Shown piece after piece: positions 31,440 through 39,586 of a stretch of 64,000 bases of DNA. The stretch spans positions 1-64,000 of the IMG/VR virus record IMGVR_UViG_3300026521_000463, one strand, 5' to 3'. The notes under the pieces were generated by a model, which searched no databases, had not been told where the DNA came from, and saw nothing but the letters and a program-made list of their open reading frames with translations. The position numbers were made by a program, and so were the translations under genes. Position 1 is the first letter of the stretch. Every line of letters begins with the position of its first letter. The DNA comes from a virus.

Positions 31440-32582
31440 TTAGACTTTTTTCAAAATAAAACAAGATTCATATCTCTCAATCGATTGATTAGAATCCCTT
31501 CTCGTTTCAATACTTTTAGGTAAAATCTTTATTTCTCTAATGAACTCAAATTTTTCTTTTGCTATTTCAAGTAAATCTTGACCTATCATTTTACCATCTA
31601 TCTGTCTTGAAATTACAAATGAATATATACCACCTTTATTAAGTGCATTAAATGAATTTTCAACTGTTTTTCTCCAATACTTATCTAACCATTCTTCATA
31701 AGTCGGATAAAGATTTATACTTTGTAAATCCCCGTTATAAGATTCTAAATCAAAATAAGGAGGGCAAAAGAAAACAATATCATAATCATTATCTATAACT
31801 TCATCCATTCTTTCAGATGGAATACAAAATGTTTTAAGTTCTGGCAACTCATCAAACATACTCTCAGGTTTATGTAATTCAATACAATTTTTTAAAACAT
31901 TTTCTTGGACATCTATTATATGATATTTATTGACTTTATCTTTTAAAGGTGATTTGTCAATTGCTATCACAGGAGAACACCAACTTGCTGTGGGAATTAA
32001 AACATTTACTTTTTCCTTATTAACCATTCTATATACTTCATCTAAAAGAGTGTAATAAGTATTAGGTGAAAAAATTGAAGGCAACATTATAACTGTTTTT
32101 AAAGTAGTTGAAAAAGGTTTATATTCTCCTTTAATACTTTTTGAAAAAACAGATGGCATTGTGATAGACCTCATATTTTTACCTGTTTCAAGCGATGCTT
32201 TATATTTATCAAAAATTGTAGGATTATTTTTTGATGAACTTTTTAAAATATCTACGAGATTTATATTTCTTAAAGTGCTAGGTGAATTAGGTTTAATAGT
32301 TACCATATCATCTTTAATTTCAAGTTTTTCAATAGGTTTAAATTCTTTATAAGTAAAATAAGTATTATAAAATTTTCTTAAAGTTTCTTTATCATTTAAA
32401 AAATTGTAAAACCATTCATAAAAAGCATTCAAATCATTTTTAAAATATACCTTTCTGACATCATTGTCATCTAATCTTTCCCATAATTTTGCTAAATTTG
32501 GAGTTTTTTTGAAGTCGTCAAGTGATAAAGGAGTGATATCCTTAAAAAGAATATCTATAAAATCATCAAATGAATGAATCAT
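31440..32582 (-). CDS. class I DNA methyltransferase (CPPY type)
   Basis: 380 residues. The C-terminal half has a Rossmann SAM-binding part and the catalytic-type motif FFCPPYFDLESYNGD, where CPPY stands in for the NPPY/SPPY/DPPY of amino-DNA methylases, then an EEWLDKYW block and SFVIS strand. This arrangement is seen in phage DNA methylases. Cys as first motif residue is unusual and may change activity. It is the last gene of the operon that starts next to the DNA ligase. The target is unknown. Confidence 0.65.
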   Translation of the reverse strand: MIHSFDDFIDILFKDITPLSLDDFKKTPNLAKLWERLDDNDVRKVYFKNDLNAFYEWFYNFLNDKETLRKFYNTYFTYKEFKPIEKLEIKDDMVTIKPNSPSTLRNINLVDILKSSSKNNPTIFDKYKASLETGKNMRSITMPSVFSKSIKGEYKPFSTTLKTVIMLPSIFSPNTYYTLLDEVYRMVNKEKVNVLIPTASWCSPVIAIDKSPLKDKVNKYHIIDVQENVLKNCIELHKPESMFDELPELKTFCIPSERMDEVIDNDYDIVFFCPPYFDLESYNGDLQSINLYPTYEEWLDKYWRKTVENSFNALNKGGIYSFVISRQIDGKMIGQDLLEIAKEKFEFIREIKILPKSIETRRDSNQSIERYESCFILKKV

Positions 32583-32890
32583 TTTTCTACCTTTATGTTT
32601 TTGTAGTTATTTGCTTTTAAATATATTTCCATTTTTTGAGGATAATGTTTTTGTAATTCATACATCATAAAATCTTTTTGAGGTGTAAATAATATAAATA
32701 CACCACCTATAAATAATGCTATAAAAAGTTTTTTTCTTGCTTTAAATGCTTCTTTCAAATCTCCATTTTGATAAAAAATATAATCATATAATTCAAAAAT
32801 GATAAATCCTCCAACTAAAAAAACAGCAAAGAAAACGACCACAACTGAAATATCTAAAACACCAGCAAACCATAATAAAAATTCAAACAT
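32579..32890 (-). CDS. membrane protein, two TM segments (103 aa)
   Basis: Two hydrophobic spans (FEFLLWFAGVLDISVVVVFF with continuation, and KLFIALFIGGVFILF) and a polar tail. Size and topology would suit a holin, but no endolysin is nearby, so no lysis role is assigned. It overlaps the methyltransferase start by 4 bases. Confidence 0.65.
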   Translation of the reverse strand: MFEFLLWFAGVLDISVVVVFFAVFLVGGFIIFELYDYIFYQNGDLKEAFKARKKLFIALFIGGVFILFTPQKDFMMYELQKHYPQKMEIYLKANNYKNIKVEK

Positions 32891-33211
32891 TTATTCTCCT
32901 TTTAATCTTTCAATAATAGCATCGTATCTTTGCAGATTATCACTTTTACCAATTTTTGCTGTCCTTCTTAAACATTTTACAAAAATAATCATATATTTTG
33001 TATCTAACTTTCCTTTAATCTCTAAGTCATTATCAAAAATTTTTTCAACTCTGTTTTTGAATGTTTTAAAAGTTGAACCTTCAAAATATACAGGATAGGA
33101 TTTATAAAACATTTCCAAAACTTTATCAAAACCACCTAATGTTTGTGATAACATACCTTTAACCATAAACAAGAAATTTTCTTGTCCTTCTGTTAAATTA
33201 TTTCTTTTCAT
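32891..33211 (-). CDS. hypothetical protein (106 aa)
   Basis: Basic helical protein with no recognised motif, coupled by a 4-base overlap to the YqeY-like gene upstream and abutting the membrane protein downstream. Confidence 0.65.
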   Translation of the reverse strand: MKRNNLTEGQENFLFMVKGMLSQTLGGFDKVLEMFYKSYPVYFEGSTFKTFKNRVEKIFDNDLEIKGKLDTKYMIIFVKCLRRTAKIGKSDNLQRYDAIIERLKGE

Positions 33212-33621
33212 TTTTGTTCCTTTAAATTCGCAAAAATATCTTTAAGCATTGAACTTGCTTTTTTCATATCAATATCTTGTCTTCCTTTTAACTCTTTCAT
33301 ACACTCTCCAAAATTTTTACCACTTGAAACCAAATCGTGCAGAATAGTCGTCAATTCGGCATCTGATAATTGTTTAGGTAAAATATCATCTGCTAATTTC
33401 TTTAGAAAATTTAATTCATTTTCAGCATCTACCCCATTTTTGATTGAGTCTTCAACTTGTTTGATAGACTTTTTTAATCCGTCAATAATAAATAAATCTG
33501 GATTTGGGTCCTTTGGGTTTTTATCTTTTGCTAATTTTTCTATCGTGTCAATTAACATCATAATATAATTTTTATTTTCTTTATCTTTCATTCTCATAAT
33601 TTTTAATTCTTTAAAAGTCAT
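33208..33621 (-). CDS. YqeY/GatB-tail-like protein
   Basis: 137 residues resembling the YqeY family: a helical N-terminal part with IKQVEDSIKNG, then AENELNFLKKLADDILPKQLS (family: ExExLxILxxYLPKQLS) and a C-terminal helix set containing MKELKGR (family: MGxLMxxxKGR). YqeY shares the tRNA-binding tail domain of GatB amidotransferase. Function in phages is unknown; a tRNA-related role is inferred from the fold. Confidence 0.65.
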   Translation of the reverse strand: MTFKELKIMRMKDKENKNYIMMLIDTIEKLAKDKNPKDPNPDLFIIDGLKKSIKQVEDSIKNGVDAENELNFLKKLADDILPKQLSDAELTTILHDLVSSGKNFGECMKELKGRQDIDMKKASSMLKDIFANLKEQK

Positions 33622-33634
33622 TTTCTTCTCCTTT

Positions 33635-33883
33635 TTAATATGGGTGAATTTTATTTAAAACTTCTTGAAGTTCTTCAACCATTTTATTAACTTTTGATTT
33701 CACTTGATATTCATCTTCAAATTCTTGAGCATCAAATAAATTGTGATTATACATTTTTACATCAATAGTTTTATATTTAATCTCATTTAATAAGTTACCA
33801 ACTGCCACACCTATCAAAAACAATTCTTGATGATTTAATTTCAACTTGATATTATTCATCTCATCTTTAACTTTTATTTTCAT
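33635..33883 (-). CDS. hypothetical protein (82 aa)
   Basis: Small helical protein with an EELQEVLNKIHPY end. In the ligase operon. Unknown. Confidence 0.6.
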   Translation of the reverse strand: MKIKVKDEMNNIKLKLNHQELFLIGVAVGNLLNEIKYKTIDVKMYNHNLFDAQEFEDEYQVKSKVNKMVEELQEVLNKIHPY

Positions 33884-33952
33884 CTCTTCTCCTTTGTCAA
33901 TTTCATTTTACATCTAACGATTTTCATACCATAATGTAAAGCAGAATTTACA

Positions 33953-34018
33953 TTATGAAGTATGCCATATAAGAAGTATTATATTCAATACAATTAAAAG
34001 GAATAAAAAAGTATTCAT
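33953..34018 (-). CDS. possible 21-residue membrane peptide
   Basis: A tiny frame with GGAAGAAA before its ATG encodes a hydrophobic span (NTFLFLLIVLNIILLIW) in the 140-base gap after the ligase gene. Weakly supported by position alone. Confidence 0.3.
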   Translation of the reverse strand: MNTFLFLLIVLNIILLIWHTS

Positions 34019-34027
34019 TTTCTTCCT

Positions 34028-35380
34028 TTAATTTAATTCTTTAGCACTTTCTTCAATTTCAAAACATTCATTTAAAGTATTTGAAGTGTCTTTATCTTCT
34101 CTAACTTCCACAAATCTCGGATGTAAAACACTAAATGTTCCATTTGAATTTTCGCTTATTCCAGAACATTTAATAGTAACAATTTTTCCGATTAAATTAT
34201 CTCTATTTTCTGTTAAATAGTCCATAATTGCTTCAGGAATGCCACCAGCAGTTGTTTTTAATTTTCCGTCTGCCGTTTCACATACAACTCTATTAACAAA
34301 ATTTTCATATTTTGTTCCTGCATTTCCGTTTAGTAAATCTGTAATAACAAGGTCTAATTCAATTTCTAACTTGAATTTCATTTGACTATTAGGTTTCCCA
34401 TCTTCCCAAATACTATCTGTATCTTTTAAGATTATACCTTCTTCGCCATTATCTTTTGCTTCTAAATAACTATTCATAATTTCTTCATAAGTTGAAACTT
34501 CTTTATATTCAACTAATCCAATTTTAGAGTTGTTCTTGTGAAATTCAATTAAATCTTTTCTTCTTTCATATAAAGGTTTTTCATATCTACCTTCTTGCCA
34601 TTTGTCAAGTGGTATAATATCCCAAGCAACCATATGAATTTTGTTAAGTGCTTCATTAGGTGTAATACCATAATTTTTTATAAAGTTTTCTACATCTTTT
34701 TGTTTTGAACCTTTTTCAATAAGTTGCTTTAATGAATTTACTAACCCATTGGCAATATATCTGTTAAAACCTTCAACTAAAATCTCACCTGTTACCACAA
34801 GATTTTTTGCTTCAATACCCTCGAATGCTTTTTCAAGAAATAATTTTTTACCACTTCTCGCAAGAGTTTCAACTCTACCATTCTCATCAAAAATTAAATT
34901 GCAAAATAAACCATCATATTTTATTTCTGAATATAATTTTTTACCTATCATTTTTTGAAGTTTTTTCTTATTGAAACTTATTGCTCCCATATAATTTATT
35001 GTAGGGATTAAATTTTTATAAACTTTATTTATAAGTTTAGTATTTATACCAACCTTCATATCTTTTGCTAAAATTTTATCAAGAACAATAGCATCTCTTT
35101 CATTTAATTTGCTTCTTAAAATAGTTACCATATCAATTGCTGCATTACCTGTAACTTCTCTATTTTTTAGTTGGTCTAAATAGTCAAATACTGCTTCAAG
35201 TTGAAACTCCCCTGAAAATGTTTTTCCTTTTGGATACTTTTTAATGTTAAAAGTATAAAACGGATTGTAAGCATAAAATAATACTTTTCTAAATAATTCA
35301 TTATCATTTTCTTTTAAAATAACTTGTTTTTGATTTGTGCTATTTTCATTTTTTAATTTTTCTAAAATTGATAATATCAT
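34028..35380 (-). CDS. ATP-dependent DNA ligase (T4 gp30-like)
   Basis: Nucleotidyltransferase ligase with adenylation Lys in KYDG (154-157), followed by motif III-like VVTGEIL, motif IV EGIILKD and motif V QMKFKLE. An OB-fold end contains KIVTIKCSGIS and LHPRFVEVRED. 450 residues against 487 for T4 gp30. It seals 5'-phosphate nicks in dsDNA during replication and repair using ATP. The N-terminal ~130 residues correspond to the DNA-binding domain. Coupled to a tiny upstream gene by an ATGA overlap. Confidence 0.9.
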   Translation of the reverse strand: MILSILEKLKNENSTNQKQVILKENDNELFRKVLFYAYNPFYTFNIKKYPKGKTFSGEFQLEAVFDYLDQLKNREVTGNAAIDMVTILRSKLNERDAIVLDKILAKDMKVGINTKLINKVYKNLIPTINYMGAISFNKKKLQKMIGKKLYSEIKYDGLFCNLIFDENGRVETLARSGKKLFLEKAFEGIEAKNLVVTGEILVEGFNRYIANGLVNSLKQLIEKGSKQKDVENFIKNYGITPNEALNKIHMVAWDIIPLDKWQEGRYEKPLYERRKDLIEFHKNNSKIGLVEYKEVSTYEEIMNSYLEAKDNGEEGIILKDTDSIWEDGKPNSQMKFKLEIELDLVITDLLNGNAGTKYENFVNRVVCETADGKLKTTAGGIPEAIMDYLTENRDNLIGKIVTIKCSGISENSNGTFSVLHPRFVEVREDKDTSNTLNECFEIEESAKELN

Positions 35381-35514
35381 TTTAACTCCTCTAAAATTTT
35401 TTTAAGTCTTTTTCTTTCCATATAAATATACACTTGCTCATTAAAATTTGTAGTAGTGTTTAAATCTACTTTTAACTTTTTCAGCATCAATCTAATTTTT
35501 TGTTTTTCCGTCAT
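35377..35514 (-). CDS. small basic helical protein (45 aa)
   Basis: Promoter-proximal frame with AAAGGATTCGCATG, the same leader as other first genes except for one base. Highly charged helical peptide (QKIRLMLKKLKVDLN, MERKRLKKILEELK). Its stop overlaps the ligase start (ATGA). May serve mainly to couple translation of the ligase. Confidence 0.6.
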   Translation of the reverse strand: MTEKQKIRLMLKKLKVDLNTTTNFNEQVYIYMERKRLKKILEELK

Positions 35515-35545
35515 GCGAATCCTTTTTATTTCTTTTTACATTATA

Positions 35546-35574
35546 ATTATAACATATAAAAAATAAAAAGTCAA
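35546..35574 (-). promoter_or_regulatory. sigma70-type promoter
   Basis: TTGACT, 17 bp, TATAAT on the minus strand, heading the ligase operon. The -35 touches the hairpin of the previous unit. Confidence 0.85.
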
Positions 35575-35604
35575 GTAAATTTTAACTTTTTGTTAAAAAT
35601 TTAC
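35575..35604 (-). terminator. hairpin terminator candidate
   Basis: Long inverted repeat GTAAATTTT(T)AAC / GTTAAAATTTAC with an A-rich loop, covering the stop codon of the 66-residue gene. It is followed by TTGACTTTTTATTTTTT, which is both U-rich and the next -35. Confidence 0.6.
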
Positions 35605-35793
35605 CTGAATGAATTTATAGTCATATCCTGAATTATCTTTTTTATTGACACTATAAATCTTTTCTTCATCGTCGTCAATAATTTCAAAATCATAACCTTT
35701 TTGATATAACTCTTTAGCAGTTTCAATAGCATCTTCTAAAATATCAAATTCTTCCTTGAATTGTGCTATATCATTTCTATATATTAAAATCAA
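35593..35793 (-). CDS. hypothetical protein (66 aa)
   Basis: Small acidic protein (FEIIDDDEEKIYSVNKKD). Last gene of the operon beginning at 40.7 kb, placed one base after the P-loop NTPase. Unknown. Confidence 0.6.
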   Translation of the reverse strand: MILIYRNDIAQFKEEFDILEDAIETAKELYQKGYDFEIIDDDEEKIYSVNKKDNSGYDYKFIQVNF

Positions 35794-35794
35794 T

Positions 35795-36319
35795 TTATCC
35801 TCCTATAAAATTTTCTAATAATTGAATGACTTCTTCTTCATTATCGCAAATATAATAATTGTCTAATTCATTCATTATTTTTTCTCTAATCAAATCATCT
35901 AATTTTTTTGCTTCTTCTTCATTTTGAAGTCTTCCGTGTGGATTAAATTCACAATTTCTTCTTAAAAAAATATCAACTGTCATAAAATCATCGTGTTTAT
36001 GAAGTAAATAATCTTTAAGTTTTTCGTCATTTGTATAAACACTTCCTAACAAAAATGGACTATCAGTAATTATGATATATTCATCTTCTTTAAAACCTTT
36101 ATCTTTATAATACTTATCAACTCTCCAAATTCTATGATATTGACTTGCTGATATAAAAAATTGGTCTTGTAGTTTTTTGAGTGATTCCTCATAAACTAAA
36201 TCTTTGGCATATTCAGTTACCAATTCAATCTGTTTATTAAGTTTTTTGAAGTGATTAAACACTCCTGCTGCCGTAGTTGATTTTCTACAACCAGGTCCTC
36301 CATATAAATTTACTATCAT
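35795..36319 (-). CDS. P-loop NTPase/kinase with altered Walker A
   Basis: 174 residues starting directly with a strand and P-loop: MIVNLYGGPGCRKSTTAAGVF. The usual GxxGxGKST has Arg in place of the last Gly. A Walker B/DSP-like segment (IIITDSPFLLGSVY) and a lid region with Arg (FLRRNCEFNPHGRLQ) follow, as in small NMP-kinase-like or NadR/AAA_28-type phage ATPases. The phosphoryl acceptor is unknown. The Arg substitution may weaken nucleotide binding. Confidence 0.65.
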   Translation of the reverse strand: MIVNLYGGPGCRKSTTAAGVFNHFKKLNKQIELVTEYAKDLVYEESLKKLQDQFFISASQYHRIWRVDKYYKDKGFKEDEYIIITDSPFLLGSVYTNDEKLKDYLLHKHDDFMTVDIFLRRNCEFNPHGRLQNEEEAKKLDDLIREKIMNELDNYYICDNEEEVIQLLENFIGG

Positions 36320-36338
36320 TTTTATTCCTTTGATGATT

Positions 36339-36749
36339 TTATTTTATCAATTCAACTAAACAATTCTTTCCATATTTTTGAATTGTTTCCTTTACAGATT
36401 TAACATTTATTTCATTTTTAAGATTTTTAAACCTTGTAGGTTTATCAATTGATTCTAATTCTAATCTTGCTGCTTTTTTGATATTATGTGGCAATTCAAC
36501 TTCAACATAAAATGAACCTTTGACTCTTAAAGTAAAATTCATTTCAGTTAAGTAATTAGGTAACACTTTTTCAACTTGTAAATTTGGATAAACTTGTTTT
36601 AGTGAAGCAACATAATTTTCCTTAACTTTTTTAAGAGCAATATCAATCCTGCTTTGGAAATTAGAAATTGTATTGTCAAGCATTTGTAAAAAATCTTTTG
36701 AATCTATTTTTTTTGATTCATCAAGATTGTAGGTCATTTTTAATTTCAT
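36339..36749 (-). CDS. hypothetical protein (136 aa)
   Basis: Basic protein, long helical N-terminal half (DNTISNFQSRIDIALKKVKE), then beta strands. No family recognised. In the 40.7-35.6 kb operon. Confidence 0.65.
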   Translation of the reverse strand: MKLKMTYNLDESKKIDSKDFLQMLDNTISNFQSRIDIALKKVKENYVASLKQVYPNLQVEKVLPNYLTEMNFTLRVKGSFYVEVELPHNIKKAARLELESIDKPTRFKNLKNEINVKSVKETIQKYGKNCLVELIK

Positions 36750-36758
36750 AATTGTTCC

Positions 36759-36911
36759 TTATTCTTTTTTCTCAAATCGGGGTTGAAATGAAGTTAAGAA
36801 ATTTTCAATATTCTTAACTCCTTCTTTAACATCTTTCAATTCATAAGCAACTTTTTTAGCAATTTCTTCAACTATTGCTTTTAAAAGTTCCTCATTGTTT
36901 TTATATTCCAT
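36759..36911 (-). CDS. small helical protein (50 aa)
   Basis: Frame coupled to the upstream gene by a TAATG overlap. Acidic amphipathic helix (EELLKAIVEEIAKKVAYELK). Unknown. Confidence 0.5.
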   Translation of the reverse strand: MEYKNNEELLKAIVEEIAKKVAYELKDVKEGVKNIENFLTSFQPRFEKKE

Positions 36912-37108
36912 TAACTATCCACATTTTTTGTAAATTCTGCTTCAATGTTATTAAAAGCAGTATCTCTTTTATCAGTATCATCATAAACTTCCGTAGATGT
37001 TTGCCCGTTTGAGAAAGTGAATTTTATTTTATCGTCATCTAATTTCTCATATTTTGAGATAAGTGTCATCGGATAAAGTTTGTCATTTGTTCTTACATAA
37101 ATTATCAT
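36911..37108 (-). CDS. hypothetical protein (65 aa)
   Basis: Small beta-rich protein (MTLISKYEKLDDDKIKFTFS) with an AAAAGGATTATA site. Unknown. Confidence 0.6.
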   Translation of the reverse strand: MIIYVRTNDKLYPMTLISKYEKLDDDKIKFTFSNGQTSTEVYDDTDKRDTAFNNIEAEFTKNVDS

Positions 37109-37150
37109 TATAATCCTTTTGTTTTTATTTAATTAAGATTCCGACCAAAA

Positions 37151-37681
37151 TTAAAATTTCTGAGGTGTATAGTCGTGTAATTCCACACTAAAATTTATAT
37201 GATTTGGTAAATTGACAATTCTGTTATGTGTGTGCCCGTGGAAAATTAAATCATATTCATTTTCCTTTAATCTAGAAATATAATCATATAAATCTTTTTT
37301 ATATTCTTTTTTTAATTCAAGAGGATAATGAGAAAATAAAATTTTTTTATCCCCAAGTGTCAGAATCATATTATCTAAAACTTTATCAAATCCAATATCT
37401 AAATAAAATTGATTTGATTCTTTATCGTGATTTCCTCTTATAAGAATTTTTTTACCATTTAATCTATCCATAATTGCCTTATAAGCATCTTTTTTTGTTT
37501 TATATCTTTTATCCCAACCAATGGCAAAATCACCTAAATGAACCACAAAATCATCTTTTTTAACAACTTCATTCCATTTTTTTATAATGTATTCATTCAT
37601 TTCATCTGAATTATTAAAAGGTCTATCACAATAATTGATGATATTATTATGATAAAAATGTGTGTCTGAAATTAAAAACAT
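37151..37681 (-). CDS. calcineurin-like metallophosphoesterase (MJ0936/YfcE-type size)
   Basis: Full set of phosphoesterase motifs: ISDTHFYH (D-x-H near residue 5), GDFAIGW, IRGNHDKE (GNHD/E), SHYPLE and GHTHN. They chelate a two-metal centre that hydrolyses phosphomono- or diesters. The 176-residue form with DTHFYHNNII and the FND-type segment matches a phage/bacterial family annotated as phosphoesterase of unknown substrate. A second, unrelated metallophosphoesterase lies 1.2 kb away. Confidence 0.85.
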   Translation of the reverse strand: MFLISDTHFYHNNIINYCDRPFNNSDEMNEYIIKKWNEVVKKDDFVVHLGDFAIGWDKRYKTKKDAYKAIMDRLNGKKILIRGNHDKESNQFYLDIGFDKVLDNMILTLGDKKILFSHYPLELKKEYKKDLYDYISRLKENEYDLIFHGHTHNRIVNLPNHINFSVELHDYTPQKF

Positions 37682-37938
37682 TACATACCTTTTATAATTT
37701 TGTGGTGTGTCCCATCAGTCATAGCATTATCAATGATAAACTTAACAACATCAAGAGCAGTATCAAATTCTTTATCAGGTGTATGGTAATTCCAAGTAGT
37801 GTGATTTGAATATCTGAATTTAACAATATATCTACCTTTTTGATTTCTTAAATCATTTTTTCTTGAAATTTTGATATAACATCTTAGACCATCTGGTGTG
37901 ATAAATTCAGTATATCCTTTTTTACAATTTTCAATCAT
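37681..37938 (-). CDS. hypothetical protein (85 aa)
   Basis: Basic, beta-rich small protein (GLRCYIKISRKNDLRNQKGR) overlapping the phosphoesterase start by one base. Possible nucleic-acid binder from charge. Unknown. Confidence 0.6.
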   Translation of the reverse strand: MIENCKKGYTEFITPDGLRCYIKISRKNDLRNQKGRYIVKFRYSNHTTWNYHTPDKEFDTALDVVKFIIDNAMTDGTHHKIIKGM

Positions 37939-37957
37939 TCTTTTCTCCTTATTTTTT

Positions 37958-37970
37958 TATAATTATAATT
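37958..37970 (-). promoter_or_regulatory. -10 element without -35
   Basis: ATTATAATTATAA core on the minus strand, ahead of the 85-residue gene. No -35 box visible. Confidence 0.4.
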
Positions 37971-37991
37971 TATTTTTAATAAAAAATTAAC

Positions 37992-38846
37992 TTATTCTGG
38001 GCATTGAAATTTAAACATTTCTTTCCATTTTACTTGCGGGTCAATCGCATTGCCATCGTCGTCATAATAACAAGTTACAATCCCTGTCTCAGGGTCAAGA
38101 TTGGCATATTTTTGATTGTATCTTTTTTCTGTAAATAAACCAAGACTATCGTTATGAATTATTATTTTTGCTATAAATTTTTTTGATGATTTAATAGTAA
38201 ATTCAAAATCTTCATTATATTTATCCACAAAAACTTTATAAAAAGGATAATCTGGTAGAGTTGGCAAAACCTCTTCGACAGGTGGTGGCGGAGGAAGGGG
38301 TGGTAACGATGGGTCTGGCGGTGGTGCCGGATTTGGGTCAGGAATAATACCTAATAAAATTAAGATATCATCTTCGACTCCTTTTGCTTCAGGTAAAAAT
38401 TTGTTATAAAAAGCATCAATATCTTTAATTTTTATTTTTGAAATAAAATCAATAGTTACTTCTTTTTCAATAAAACCTGTAGGCGGGACATATTGGGAAT
38501 AATCTTTATCATAAATCATAGGAAATTCACTCAATGGAGGAAATTTTGCTTCTTTTTCAATTATAGGGTCGCCATCAACTTTCCCACCTATCTCACCTAT
38601 TTTAGTATCGTTAAATTTTAATCCTTCAATATCAAGATTAGCATTATATTCGTGTGAAATTTCTTCAAAAAATTCATCCATACCTTCTTCAAAAACAGTT
38701 TTACAATAATCAGTAAATGATTTGAAGTCGCAACCTGTTAAAATGTTTTTACCATTAGGAGATTGTATATAGTCATTATCAATCCATTTATGATAAGCAA
38801 CTTTTAAAGGAGTTTTAAAGTATTGATTTAAGACCATTTTATCCAT
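37992..38846 (-). CDS. proline-rich linker protein (284 aa)
   Basis: Two domains joined by a striking Pro-rich linker around residues 170-195 (PDPNPAPPPDPSLPPLPPPPP). The N-terminal part is helical, the C-terminal part beta-rich with FKFQCPE at the end. The linker DNA is far more G+C-rich than its surroundings. The gene lies close to the PAAR gene, so a virion (baseplate or tail) role is possible. Start chosen after GGGGAGGGCAATAA. Confidence 0.65.
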   Translation of the reverse strand: MDKMVLNQYFKTPLKVAYHKWIDNDYIQSPNGKNILTGCDFKSFTDYCKTVFEEGMDEFFEEISHEYNANLDIEGLKFNDTKIGEIGGKVDGDPIIEKEAKFPPLSEFPMIYDKDYSQYVPPTGFIEKEVTIDFISKIKIKDIDAFYNKFLPEAKGVEDDILILLGIIPDPNPAPPPDPSLPPLPPPPPVEEVLPTLPDYPFYKVFVDKYNEDFEFTIKSSKKFIAKIIIHNDSLGLFTEKRYNQKYANLDPETGIVTCYYDDDGNAIDPQVKWKEMFKFQCPE

Positions 38847-39586
38847 TTATTGCCCTCCCCTAAAAATATCTTATCCTTTTCAATTTTTAAGTAATTATCA
38901 TCCATCTTAAAATTTCCTGAATTTATATAAATACTCTTGGGAAATTTTTTGTAGTCAAATTTATGTGTATGCCCTAAAATAACCACATCATTTTCTGAAT
39001 GTTTTAAAAATTCTTTAATAATATCATCTTCTGAATCACTAAATTTATCATAAAGAGTATTAAACATTTTTTCAGATTTTTTCACTTGCATAAAAGGTTT
39101 TAATAAAATGCTTATTTTAGAACTCAACCAAGCAAAAAATTTATATATCAATCCTTCAGATTTTTCTAATGTTTCAAAACTTGTTTCTTCGGAACAATTG
39201 TTCCCATGTGTGATAAAACATTTTGCTTTGCCATTTTCAATAATTACTTCTCTAAGATTATTACCTATAAGTCTCAATCCAAAATCGTGATTTCCTAAAA
39301 TTAACAAAACATTATCGTGAGATATCAACTCATCTAAACCTTCATAAAAATCTATGATTTTTTGAATTTTTTTGATGTTTTCTTCAGGTGTTACCGTGAA
39401 GTCGTCATATTTCCATATTTCAAGTGTATCTCCATTTAAAATAATTACATTTTCATCTTTTAATTTATTTAGATATTTTATTATTTTTTTATTTGTATCT
39501 TCATTTGAAAAACCGATATGTAAATCTGAAAAAACATATATTGTTTTTGATGTGTTTATTACTTTTTGTTTATCCTGCATTAACAT
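38828..39586 (-). CDS. calcineurin-like metallophosphoesterase (LpxH-like layout)
   Basis: Motifs in order: FSDLHIGF, ILNGDTLEIW, LILGNHDFG, FITHGN and ILGHTHKFD. The pattern DLH...GDxxExW...GNHD...HG...GHTH is that of LpxH/UDP-diacylglucosamine hydrolase-like and YkuE-like enzymes. A hydrophobic or helical insert lies in the middle (IYKFFAWLSSKISILLKPF). Substrate not known. Its start overlaps the PAAR gene; ATG chosen after AAAGGAAGTGCGA. Confidence 0.8.
   Translation of the reverse strand: MLMQDKQKVINTSKTIYVFSDLHIGFSNEDTNKKIIKYLNKLKDENVIILNGDTLEIWKYDDFTVTPEENIKKIQKIIDFYEGLDELISHDNVLLILGNHDFGLRLIGNNLREVIIENGKAKCFITHGNNCSEETSFETLEKSEGLIYKFFAWLSSKISILLKPFMQVKKSEKMFNTLYDKFSDSEDDIIKEFLKHSENDVVILGHTHKFDYKKFPKSIYINSGNFKMDDNYLKIEKDKIFLGEGNKWIKWS

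Noticed and set aside
32579-32890. Holin
   Set aside because: Two spans and small size fit, but no endolysin or spanin gene is adjacent and many other small membrane proteins here look similar.
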